In this document: one piece after another, positions 54,530 through 64,000 of the stretch | How the letters are laid out: each line of letters starts with the position of its first letter | Position numbering within the stretch: position 1 is the first letter of the stretch | Assembly (NCBI GenBank): GCA_009760855.2 | Contig: WPIO01000021.1 | Coordinates: 186,001 to 250,000, forward strand | Origin: Cristatella mucedo | Taxonomy: Eukaryota; Bryozoa; Phylactolaemata; Cristatellidae | Direction: 5' to 3' | DNA: 64,000 bases | Program-made: the position numbers and the translations under genes | Notes under the pieces: generated by a model | What the model saw: the letters and a program-made list of their open reading frames with translations, nothing else | Databases searched by the model: none | Told to the model about the DNA's origin: nothing

Positions 54530-56200
54530 CTGCAATATTTCTCCTTAAACCAGAACTGGGCCTGTTGCATCACTGCTTACTAAGATACTTTTTGAATTAA
54601 AGTTAAATTGAAGCATTCTTCAGATAATCCTGCCTTTGAGGTTCTTAAAGATATTAAATGAGTAGGAGCGTGGCTTGGCTATGGGCTAGATGAACGGAAT
54701 AATCACCTAAGAAACTAGCTGAAATTAAATTTATTTGCGACAGAAAGTACATCAGTAGGTGAATAAAACCATCTCATCAGAAACTAGCAAAAATGTATAT
54801 CAAGCATTTAGTAAGCACCTGACTGAAGGTACGGCTCACTTTCCCAGTGATCACCCGGTGGCTAGGCATATGGATGGCGAGAATATGCAGGCCCGTTTAG
54901 GCAACATTTTAGGTCATAATTAAGTGGATTTCGAATTATATTCCTTATCACATTGTATCCAATCTAAAGTAGACGATGAGTACAGATAACGACAAAACTT
55001 GGTGTGTATGTACTCAATAATCCCAGTATCAGCAAATCTAATGTTGCTTTAGTGTATGTATCAAATAGATTTAGCGAAATATGTTCCTTCTACTTTATGT
55101 GCAGATAATGCATCCGTTGATCAACTGGGACCAATCGCAGCTCCTTACCAAAGGATGCTCAAGGCTGAATATTTTTATATCGAAAACGACCTTGGGGTCA
55201 TATTCATCAGCAACTATAGAGGTTTCACGGCTTTTCTTGTCATCTCTGCTAATACTAAGTTATATTACTTCTACAAGGAGAGAATCGAGAGCTAGCAGAA
55301 TCAATAGCTTGTCTCTACGGTAAGTTATCACTAATCGTAGACCGTGGTCATAAATGATTATAATATGCTTTATATTAATGATTATAATAATAATGCTTGT
55401 TTAGCACCCTACGAGAACTAAATTTTTATCCATATGCTTTACAACTCACTGCAAGAAAAGCAATAACCAAGGATTAATAACATACAAGATACATAGACAC
55501 ATATCGTGCTTATACATGCATGCAAAGGTACACAAGAATATACTCAGAATATCTGGTTAACAAGGCCCTTCCCTAATAGCAGGCACTGAATGACGCACTG
55601 GTAAGCAAGCTAAGCAGACAGGGAAAAAGCAAGTTCACTGTGATTAGGCAAAGTTGAGCAAAATAACTGCATATTTAACAAGACCTGGATGATACATAAC
55701 CAATGCAGGTGGTGACATAAACCGGAAGTGAGTTTCTGACTTTCCAGGCATACTAACCTAAGGCCCAATTTACGAACAGATTTCACTTTACCACGAGGTG
55801 CGGCGAGATGACTGGAAGCAGAGGAGTAGGGATGCAAGTGCACAGCGGGTGATCAAAGAAATCAGATATATATGTTGGCACCAGCGAGTGAAGCGACGTG
55901 TAATCACAGTAAGTCTTAAAGTCAATTCGATGCTTGATGTGGCCTACTGACGCTCAGACAGAAGTGATGTGGTGTGGTAGCTACGCCTTCAACGGCAGAT
56001 CAGAGATGCTGCTGAGTTTTGACCGCTTACAGACGGTCACGGCCACAGGCCGGGAGTCCTGAATAAATAAAATTTCAGCGATTTAGATGATTAGCAATGG
56101 AGGTAGTCTTCTGCATGAAACTTTTCAACTTCATACATTTGTCAATTCAGATACCTAAATTATACGCTCTCAAGATGACGATCCTAGAAACTCAACTCCA

Positions 56201-56233
<33 letters not shown>

Positions 56234-59200
56234 TTATTTGATATAGCGCCCTAGGGGAACTTAATCTTTTTCTAGGCACTTCGGATTTGCTACAAAGGAA
56301 ATATGAGAGCAATGTTACCTCATCCAGCAGCACGTTCACGGTTTCCTAGAAGAAGGGCTAAAGTGCCATCATTGTTTAGTTCACAAAATTTGGCCACTAT
56401 TTGGGACTGAATATTTACTTGCAGTTAATCAATTGCCACAGTTGATTCTGGTGACTTCAATGAAAAGTACACCCGTTAGCCATCGGCATGAAAGTGGTGG
56501 CCAATGCCGTGGGCCTAAGATACTTCTTTAGAGGCTCTATCTAAACGGAGAAAAGGCAATTGATCTAGAACAGACCTTCAAGAATTGATCGTCATCCGTA
56601 AGAGACTAGACATGTAATAACAATAATAACACACTTATAATAATAATAATAATGCACTTGATAAAGCGCCCTCAGAGAACTTAATCTCTTTCTAGGCGCT
56701 TTACATTTGCTGCAAAGGGAAGTGCAATTGAATGGTAAGTAAAATCATGCTTGAAAAACAAACAAAATGAATAATATGGTTAGGGGTGACATGCACAGGG
56801 TCAACATGCAAATGTGGTTAGTGGCAGCATGCACAGTGTCAGCACGCATAAGCACATCAAGGACGAATCACAGGGACCCACTAAATGCTGCCCTAAATAG
56901 TTGTGTTTTTAAGTTCTTTTTTAATGTGGTCAGATCAGGGGATGTTCTGACGCAGGTCGGGAGGGAGTTCCAGGCTTTGGTAGCATACGAACTAAATGCA
57001 CGGTCTCCAAAGAATTTAAGGTTTGTACGAGGTATTTCTAGACTGTTGAACTCCGAAAAGCGGGTGGTACGATGCTTGGCCTGATGGGGGAGTATGTCGG
57101 AGAGATAGGCTGGAGCCATAGAAGGAAGGGACCTAAAGGTGAGCGACAAAACCTTAAAGTCAATCCGTTGCTTGACTGGTAGCCAGTGCAGGTCGGCGAG
57201 AAGTGGAGTAATGTGGCAACTGCGATGCTCACGACAGACAAGCCTAGCTGCAGAGTTTTGCACCAGCTGCAATCGCCTGATCGCACATGCTGGTAGGCCA
57301 GTTAGCATTGAGTTGCGGAACTCGAGACGGGATGTCACGAACGCATGGACCAACTTGGACGTGGTATCCTCATCTAAACAAGCCCAAATTTTAGCAATGT
57401 TATGAAGCTGAAAATAGGCACTTGATAAAGCACCTTCAGAGAACTCAATCTCTTTCTAGGTGCTTTACATTTGGTCGAACAAGTACAATTGAAACCACAG
57501 CAGAGTCTTATCAGACAGACTAATGATTGTTCTAATTCGCTCACGCCATTCTGAGCTGCTATTTTCATGCTACTCACTTCCTTCCTGACTGAACGGAGTC
57601 TGGGCAATAACTTTGTAAGACCTCAGAGTTACTTTCAAAGCATAATAAGTATCGGTTGAACGATAACAGATAAATGACTTTTGGAGCAATCAGGAATGAA
57701 TCATTGGAGACTTGAGTTGCACCCAGATTAATTTAACTATATATGAAGCACAAAAATGTTTGGTCTGCATTAGGTGCCCTTTTCACTGGCCTCATATCTC
57801 TCCCAGCTCATCTTTGAAAATTGTCATATTTATTTTTGCAGAACTATATATTGTCGCTTGTATTACGGCCTTCCTCGAGTTTTGAGCACCCAGTGCTGGA
57901 TGGGTTCCTCCAGAAAGACCCAATATTGCACGTTCCCAGTGCTAAAACATTTGCGTTGTTCTCCAGACAATATCCTTGCACATCGGATGTTACAATTGGA
58001 AATATTATAGAAGCACCAGCAACCAACCTGACGCCTATACGAAATGCAAGATTTTCCAAAGTAGCATTAGCACCTGGAAACAGCCTGAAACAATTTTCTG
58101 AAGCTCTCTTTAGACAAATGAAAATAGTTACTTTATAAATACACTTTGACAAAGGCCTGAGATACTGCAGTGAATGGCCGCTGAATAGACCAGGGCCTTA
58201 TTTTAAGAGATTTCGGCTTCTCAGCTCACAATAATACAACCCGGGCTAATAACGAAGCTTAAAATAGTACTCGCTCTTGAAGAATGGTGTTATAAGATAA
58301 ATCTGTGAAATTATCGCTATGTAATGTAATGTATCTCCGTCTGTAACTTTAAAAAGTCATAAAGACCATGTGGGTGTTATGCAAGAGAGTTTTGTATAGC
58401 CCACTCACAGCCTAAACAGTTTTCGGTACGCATTCGGTAGCCAACAGACTTCGTCTTACGCAACAAAGAGAAAGTGGGAAGCATAGCAGAGTCAGGAGAG
58501 CAGTTGGGGTAGTGAGTAGCATAGAAGTAGCAGCTCAGGACCGCTGAGAAGGATGTGCCATAGTCGGCGGTAGGAGAGTAGTTGTCATTGCGTAAGAATT
58601 TTGGAAGCGAGCTCCACAGTCTAGGACCTGCAGAGCTAAAGCTTCTGTCACCAACGGTCTTTAAGCGGAGGAATGGGACAGCTAATTTATTGTCCACACA
58701 GGACCTGAGGGCGCGAACAGGCTGAAATTGATACAGCAGTTCAGCTAGGTATGGAGGATCCAAGCCGTGGCGGGCCTTGTGGGTCAGCGTAAGAACTTTG
58801 CTCTGTATCCATTGCTCAACCGGCATCCATCCAAGCTCTTTTAGCAAAGGAGACACGAGCTCAAACCTCTGGGACTTGAAGACTAGCCTTGCGGCCATAT
58901 TCATAGTCAGCTGCAGCGGCCTAGTTGCTTTCTTTGGTTTCCCAGCCAAAAGGGAATTACAACAATCAAGCCAAGACATAGCTAAGGAGTTAGTTAATTT
59001 TTTTTAAAGCCACTGTGGAAGACAGCTCCTAATCTTAGATAGGGATCAAACGTGATGGCTAGCTGTAGAAGCAGTCTTCTGAATGAAGCTTTTAAAATTT
59101 AGGCAGCTGTCGAAAACGACACCTAAATTTCGAGCATGTTGTGTTGGTCGGACAACAGCATCATCTATTAGAATAGCAAAGCCTTTTAATCTAGCCACAC

Positions 59201-62200
59201 GCTTAGGGTGTTCTATGAGCAGCAGTTCGGTGGTATCGTAATTTATTTTCAAGAAGTTCTCCGACATCCAGGACCGAATGTCGTCAAGGCAACCATTCAG
59301 TTTATCAGTTGTTGCAGCAAATTCCGTCGGTTTTAATGACAAATACAGCTGAGTATCGTCAGCATAAAAGTGATATGCTATTCCACGGGCCTTAATCACT
59401 GTCCCCAGAGGTTGAGTATGAATGAAGAACAGCAAAGGACTGAGGACGGACCCTTGAGGGGCTCCACGGGTGATCCGTCTCGTGAGTGAGACCTGACCCA
59501 CACGCGACACGGATTGATCAGACAAGTACGATTTAAACCACGCCAGTGCCTCGTCTGCCAGGCCGATCGTCGTTCTCGCTATACTAATAGAAGCTTAATC
59601 AACCCTTTAAATTTGATTTTATTATCCAAAATATGCACTAAAAAATAAATCAGTTATAATGCGAAACTTAAAAGTAAATTTCACATGAAGCAGACTATTT
59701 TGGACCCTTCCTGGATTCGGTAAGCATACACTAGGCAATAAAAAGCTACTTGAAAGAAAATTAACAATAAGAGAAATTCTGTTTGCTAACCGTCAGTAGA
59801 TATTTTCCAGAACTGATTCTGTTGCAACCGTCTAACAGGCTCAAATGATGCAGTCTTAACGAGGTTCTGAATGTCACATCCTGAATAGCCTGCTGTCAGG
59901 TCAACCAACCGTTGGACTTCCTGCTGATTCAGCTCAGTTTTCTAAAGAATATAAAGTGAGCCCAATACTTTGACATGCAAGATCTCAGGCTTAAGCAGGG
60001 CTAGGTGTAAAAAAACAATGAGCTATTTTTGCAATGCTTCTAGAATTCTAGACGACGAGGGTCAAAGTTGATGACAAGCAAAATAACCAACTAGTGTCGT
60101 CACACCATAGTAATAGCTTTTATCAAGATGGTTACACATACAATAATCGCATTTATTTACAGTGTATCGACAGTCCTGAATAGAGTTATAGAGATCCCAA
60201 ATATTTGTTAGGGAAAGCTGGCATCCTAGTCAGCCAGATTATGGAACTAATGAGATTATAAGTGGTTTTTTAGTTATGATTAGTAGAAACTGGATCTTTC
60301 ATTACGTATAGCTTAGATTTGTATTAAGCGGTCCTGTCAATTTTATTTCAGCGTCCTATTTGTACAGCTGTGGCCCTCTCGAGCTGAAAAAACGGTTTTG
60401 AAGAGAGCCCACGAACTTACAACTGAGGTACAGGCAACATTGATTGTTGCCGGGCCCTGCTGTCATCTGAGTTACTCTGTATATTGGAACTGCGTACGCG
60501 ACTGTATAGACGCCTCGTTAGACACGCTTTTATGCGCTAGGTCCAGTACGATTACATAACATCATATCCCCTATGGCTATCGCCCGTTAATTGCACTGAT
60601 TTGTTTTTTTTAATATCGTTATGCAGCTACTACATGTGCTGTAATGGAGCACCTCAAGCACAATAACCTTCAGTCAGGTGAGCTGCCGTCTGAGGCTGGA
60701 GAAGGGGTATCTGACAACAGACCTAAAAACTACAGAAACCTCTTCAAAAACAAGTAGAAAAACGCGACCATTCAGAGGGTAAGAACGAGACGATCATGAT
60801 CTCCAAAGGATCTGAGATGGGTAGAAGCACAGCCTAATGATCACAGTCAGAGTTTCGGGTGTTGCAAAAAGAAACCTGAGGAGTAATTTCAGATAGATTA
60901 GTCTGATCAAGAGTTCGTAGGAACCCAAAAGTGAGTAAGATGATCATGGATTCAATGTGCTGCTTGATAAGCAGCCAGAGCGAGCCTGTGAGCAGTGAGA
61001 TGTGGTAGTTGCGACTTTCACGTTCACGGCAGACAAGCCCGGCTGCATGGAATGCACCGGCTGTAAGCATATTAATTAATGCACAGGGAGGAAAACTGCT
61101 AAGGCATAGTAAAAATGATTTGATTGAAAATTACTTGTGCAAGGACTAACTTTGCTGTGTTCCTGTTATTTAAACAGGCCCGTATTGGTACTGTGTTACC
61201 TAATCGTAAGTTAGCAGGCTTAACTTTTGTGTTGGTGCAGTCGTCTAATAAAATGTCGTTTTGGAGCGGAGCACCCTGATTCTGTACAAAAGCTATAGAC
61301 TATATGAGTGCTGAATCCATGTTTATGGTTATGAAAGCCCTTAGCTTTTAGTGAGCCAAAAATCACGCAATCAAACTGGTGGTGACCAAATTTTTCACTT
61401 TGACAACAGAGAAGCCTCAAGAAGACCCGTGATAGTGCTTAATAATAAAAACATTTATACAGCGCCCTCCCTATGAGAACCAATTCTCTTTCTAGGCACT
61501 TTACAAATCCTGGAAATAAAGTTTACCAACTTGTTTGCGAAGGCATACACAATTTCATCACTCACATAAAATAAAATTCATATAGGCAGAGCCAATACTG
61601 AGACGTATTAAGCTTCTGTATAAATGTCTTAATGTAATGGAATGACGAAACGTCAGTCAAAAGTCAGTTTCCAATTTGAGAACTTCAACATAAGGAAACC
61701 ATATGCCGACGCATGTATCTGCGGCATAAATAATACACAGTCATTGAAGTAATTCAGCTTTATTGATGTACGAAAAAATTCATTCGTTTCTAGTCGAGCT
61801 ATAGTCAGCTTGAGGGTGGATTTGTGAAACCTAAATAGCAGATCTCCACAGGCATTGGCCCACTGGCTGCTGCCTCCCACTGGTGTGTTTTGAACACCAC
61901 GTAATTATCACGCAAACTGACATCTAGCAATCACCGATGCACGACAGTCTTGACGTATGATCTTGGTTTGGAGATTGTTCGTTCTTTCTCGCCATGCAGC
62001 AGACGAATGTGCCACTTATATTTGCGCTATAGTTGTGACTGTTATTTTATAGTTTAGCAGAATTCAAGCAATTGTAGCATTTGAGGTTCTAAAGGTGGCT
62101 TACATTTCCGTGCTCCCGGCATTGTCAAACCTAATTTGCTTCTTATTGACCTGCACCACCATCATACTCCCCATGGTATCGATCACCCAGGCAGTTCTAT

Positions 62201-64000
62201 GCACGTGGGGTATTCAGCACTTAATCCTATAGCAGCAGCAGCTACTGTAATAGACTCGTGTGTATGTGAACAGCTGCTACACAAGAGTTGTGGGGAATCA
62301 TGAAAAAATGGTCGAATCTTAAAAACTATGGTAACAAACAGGATCATTACTGCAGAGTGGCTTATAATTAAATACTTAATTTTTAGGGGGTGCTAGAGAT
62401 ATGCTGCTATCATCTAGATCACGAAGTAATAATAAGTTAATCCAAAAAGCAATGGCACCAAGTGGGTTATGTTAATTCCGTTCTCCTATAAAAGCAGCAT
62501 CTGTTTCACACAACATTTAGATAGTCCTGACTCATGCTTTGCGTGCCGTTGATTTAAAATCTCCAAGATTTGACTCCGTGCCATTTAAGACCAATTATTA
62601 CCACGTCTTTGAAGCTTCATCGGCAACTTGTGGCAGGCAGGGGTCATTGCTTAAGTTTGTAGAAATCTGCTGGTGACAGTAACATGCAAGACTAAACCTG
62701 GAAAAATCCTCGACTACTAATTAAATCAAAAAACATAGGACGACTCCATATTTGAATGAAAACAGCATCGGCTGATGTGGCTGTCCCACTATCACCAACT
62801 GCTGGAGGGCTAGCATTGTTCATTGTTCAGCTAGCATTGTTCATTGTTCAGCTAGCATTGTTCATTGTTCAGCTAGCATTGTTCATTGTTCAGCTAGCAT
62901 TTTTAATTGTTCAGTTCAGTTTTTAAAGACACTTGGCAAGTTTAAAAGACATGCAATAACATGAGCAAATTGGAACTACTTCATAAGTGTACAAGTGTTG
63001 ATATAAAAATTATTAAAGCCGGGCTGAGTAGAGAGCACTGGGTGTATGTAATAATGGCTGAGCCCAAGTGCCAGCTCCTTTTTGAAAACTTGCCAATCAC
63101 TTTTCAATCAATACTTTTCTGTTATAGATACAATTTATTTTGATATGCCATTAAAAAGTGAATTAACTATATTGTTATCGAGCAGAATTTTTGGCACTAC
63201 TCAGAGGCATCCACCAGTTCAATAAACTTGCTCATCGTATATTTTCTACCCTGTGCTAATTCAACCCCAATGTAACTTATTGAAGGATTTGAAGATTTGT
63301 ATAGTATTTTATAAGAAAAAAAGAAGGGGTCATAGTAGATGACGCCTCAGAACATGACTCGTAGGAGTGAGTTGATGTTACTAGAATGTCTAATGATATT
63401 AATATCAGCGATAGTGCTTAGTTAAAGGCTGTTTACACTAACATGCATAAATATATCAATAGCTCTGTCACTAATAGTCGTGTTTTCAGTCTACATGCTC
63501 ATCAACCTAATTTATATAGCAGCAAACAAGCCTTAGCGGCAATCAACTCCTTGCAGGGTATGCTGAAGGAATTAAAACTCACGGCATTGATCGTAAATTT
63601 CGAGCTCCTCACCTTACCCCCAATGCTAAAACTTGCAAGTGTACCATGTATGAAGATCTAATACCAAGTAATATCATCACAACTGCAGCCATACTACCCT
63701 CCACGTTCACAATAATTCTTTAAAAAAAGCTTTGAATTACCTGTTGTAGTAGAAGAGTCTTTAGTAATTGCAATCTTGCACTAGAGTTCGGCAATGGAAC
63801 ATAGATGCGCTTCTCAAAACGTCGAAGAAAAGCAGTATCTAAATCCCATGGGCAATTGGTTGCTCCAAGGATGACTGGGCCATCGTCGCTGGGGTGATGC
63901 AACTCCAGAGTACTACTACTCGTGCTCTCGGTGTAAGAACACTCATCCAGCTGACGGAGAAGCTCAGACTTTACTCTCCTGTTATGTTCTTCATCGTGTG
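54330..64000 (-). CDS. VPS4-like AAA ATPase, last three exons; gene continues off the right edge
   Basis: Exons on the minus strand: (64000)-63741, 59941-59791, 54529-54330, joined in phases 0 and 1 with GT-AG introns. Seen: [13 protein letters not shown] (helix after Walker B), [13 protein letters not shown] (sensor 1), [14 protein letters not shown] (second region of homology with both Arg fingers), [17 protein letters not shown] (sensor 2), EPVRRLQ...[12 protein letters not shown], then [20 protein letters not shown] and FTKKYGEKA, the VPS4 C-terminal helix, and TGA. VPS4 disassembles ESCRT-III on endosomes. The Ser/Thr-rich loop before sensor 1 ([20 protein letters not shown]) is longer than in ordinary VPS4, so this may be a divergent paralogue; katanin-type membership is less likely given the VPS4-like C-terminus. 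Walker A/B and any MIT domain lie outside the window. Confidence 0.87.
55385..56330 (-). repeat. old LINE relics
   Basis: 55.39-56.11 kb: AATAATAATGCTTGTTTAGC tail, ACGAGAACTAAATTTTTATC and diverged 3' half. 56.20-56.33 kb: an (AAT)12-like run, then ATAGCGCCCTAGGGGAACTT and CTAGGCACTTCGG, a second terminus. Confidence 0.68.
56330..56590 (-). repeat. relic of second LINE family (RT region)
   Basis: Minus strand: [13 protein letters not shown]-like block, with KGTVIKARG...HFYADD of the 58.3-59.6 kb copy as the match. Strongly decayed. Confidence 0.5.
56630..57420 (-). pseudogene. LINE (CR1/L2-like) 3' end in VPS4-like intron
   Basis: 57353-56868 (minus): [76 protein letters not shown]. Hairpin at about 56664-56703 and AAT tail at 56638-56653. 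Truncated at AAAATAGGCA (57420), where it abuts another LINE 3' terminus (57420-57475). Confidence 0.88.
57420..57475 (-). repeat. LINE 3' terminus abutting the previous copy
   Basis: CTTGATAAAGCACCTTCAGAG...CTAGGTGCTTTACATTTGG with no poly-AAT tail of its own. The 56.6-57.4 kb copy joins it exactly at its tail side, so the two are nested or recombined. Confidence 0.75.
57842..58138 (+). CDS. possible 3' terminal exon of an unknown gene nested in the VPS4-like intron
   Basis: Acceptor TTTATTTTTGCAG, then 98 codons in phase 0 ([56 protein letters not shown]) to TAA. The composition looks protein-like and it is not one of the repeats above. I do not recognise the family. No upstream partner exon is secure: an acceptor/donor pair at 55105-55320 exists but its phase does not fit. 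No AATAAA follows closely. It could be a chance frame. Confidence 0.3.
   Translation, partial: NYILSLVLRPSSSFEHPVLDGFLQKDPILHVPSAKTFALFSRQYPCTSDVTIGNIIEAPATNLTPIRNARFSKVALAPGNSLKQFSEALFRQMKIVTL
58315..59610 (-). pseudogene. second LINE family, RT and C-terminal half
   Basis: 59525-59046 (minus): [39 protein letters not shown] (FYADD), [32 protein letters not shown]. After a frameshift, 58979-58377: [60 protein letters not shown]. Clearly distinct in sequence from the abundant family, and without its 3' hairpin; the 3' end has ATGTAATGTAATGTA. 5'-truncated. Confidence 0.88.
59791..59941 (-). CDS. VPS4-like exon (sensor 2)
   Basis: Acceptor ATTCTTTAG, donor GACG/GTTAGC (phase 1). Encodes [50 protein letters not shown]. 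Confidence 0.9.
60835..61330 (-). repeat. old LINE relic
   Basis: Minus strand: [40 protein letters not shown], then the KIRACL/LDDHI-equivalent area near 61.2 kb. Confidence 0.7.
61438..61525 (-). repeat. LINE 3' terminus
   Basis: TTAATAATAAAAACATTTAT, CAGCGCCCTCCCTATGAGAACC and CTCTTTCTAGGCACTTTACA. Confidence 0.72.
61530..63740 (-). other. VPS4-like intron, mostly featureless
   Basis: Part of the 3.8-kb intron. Apart from the 21-bp tandem repeat at 62.8 kb I see no repeat or exon. Confidence 0.55.
62809..62913. repeat. 21-bp tandem repeat x 5
   Basis: GCTAGCATTGTTCATTGTTC(A) starts at 62809, 62830, 62851, 62872 and 62893. The first four are identical; the last has TTTTTAATT in place of TTGTTCATT. 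Confidence 0.95.
63741..64000 (-). CDS. VPS4-like exon (sensor 1 and Arg fingers), cut by window edge
   Basis: Open on the minus strand from the window edge ([13 protein letters not shown]) to [14 protein letters not shown], then donor CAG/GTAATT. Ends in phase 0. Confidence 0.9.

Noticed and set aside
55056-55323. Overlapping plus-strand frames with acceptor TATGTGCAG and donor CTACG/GTAAGT
   Set aside because: The frame that reaches the donor does not look protein-like, and its phase does not fit the next candidate exon at 57842.

Overview
This is nuclear DNA from a multicellular animal, most likely an invertebrate. I infer this from short exons (57-259 bp) separated by 3-14.5 kb introns with GT-AG splice sites, abundant CR1/L2-type LINE relics, tRNA-derived SINEs, a Ty3/gypsy-class element and hAT relics. 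A flatworm or other lophotrochozoan is a reasonable guess (a GAPR-1/VAL-like SCP/TAPS gene, spiralian-looking repeats), but the phylum is not proved by this sequence. Most long open frames in the window are transposon relics or chance. The real genes were found by joining small exons through phase-compatible splice sites.

Three cellular genes can be supported. (1) About 0.57-11.32 kb, plus strand: the last three exons of a CAP/SCP-TAPS (GAPR-1-like) gene, with the 5' end not identified. (2) 16.85-51.44 kb, plus strand: a complete seven-exon gene for a 248-residue type I membrane protein with a signal peptide, one MRH (mannose-6-phosphate-receptor homology) domain, a membrane span and a short sorting tail, i.e. 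a cation-dependent mannose-6-phosphate-receptor-like protein. It spans 34.6 kb and has one apparent GC-AG intron. (3) 54.33 kb to beyond the right edge, minus strand: the last three exons of a divergent VPS4-like AAA ATPase, convergent with gene 2. Genes 2 and 3 both belong to endolysosomal trafficking families, but nothing shows that their proximity matters.

The rest is transposon-rich. A CR1/L2-like LINE family (3' halves, ending in a hairpin and a (TAA)n-type tail) occurs more than twenty times in both orientations. A second LINE family occurs at 58.3-59.6 kb and in older pieces. Two tRNA-derived SINE families are present, and one shares the LINE 3' hairpin. Intron 1 of the MRH gene (17.0-31.5 kb) holds a decayed hAT transposase (23.5-24.5 kb) and a decayed Ty3/gypsy-class element (24.6-29.7 kb). 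The latter has integrase upstream of reverse transcriptase (Gmr1-like order) and is itself interrupted by a LINE, a SINE and a 699-bp foldback element with perfect 196-bp inverted arms. Intron 2 carries a short hAT MITE that strongly resembles the SPIN family. Several minisatellites are present. The intervals 14.6-16.6, 51.5-54.3 and 61.5-63.7 kb hold little that I can recognise.
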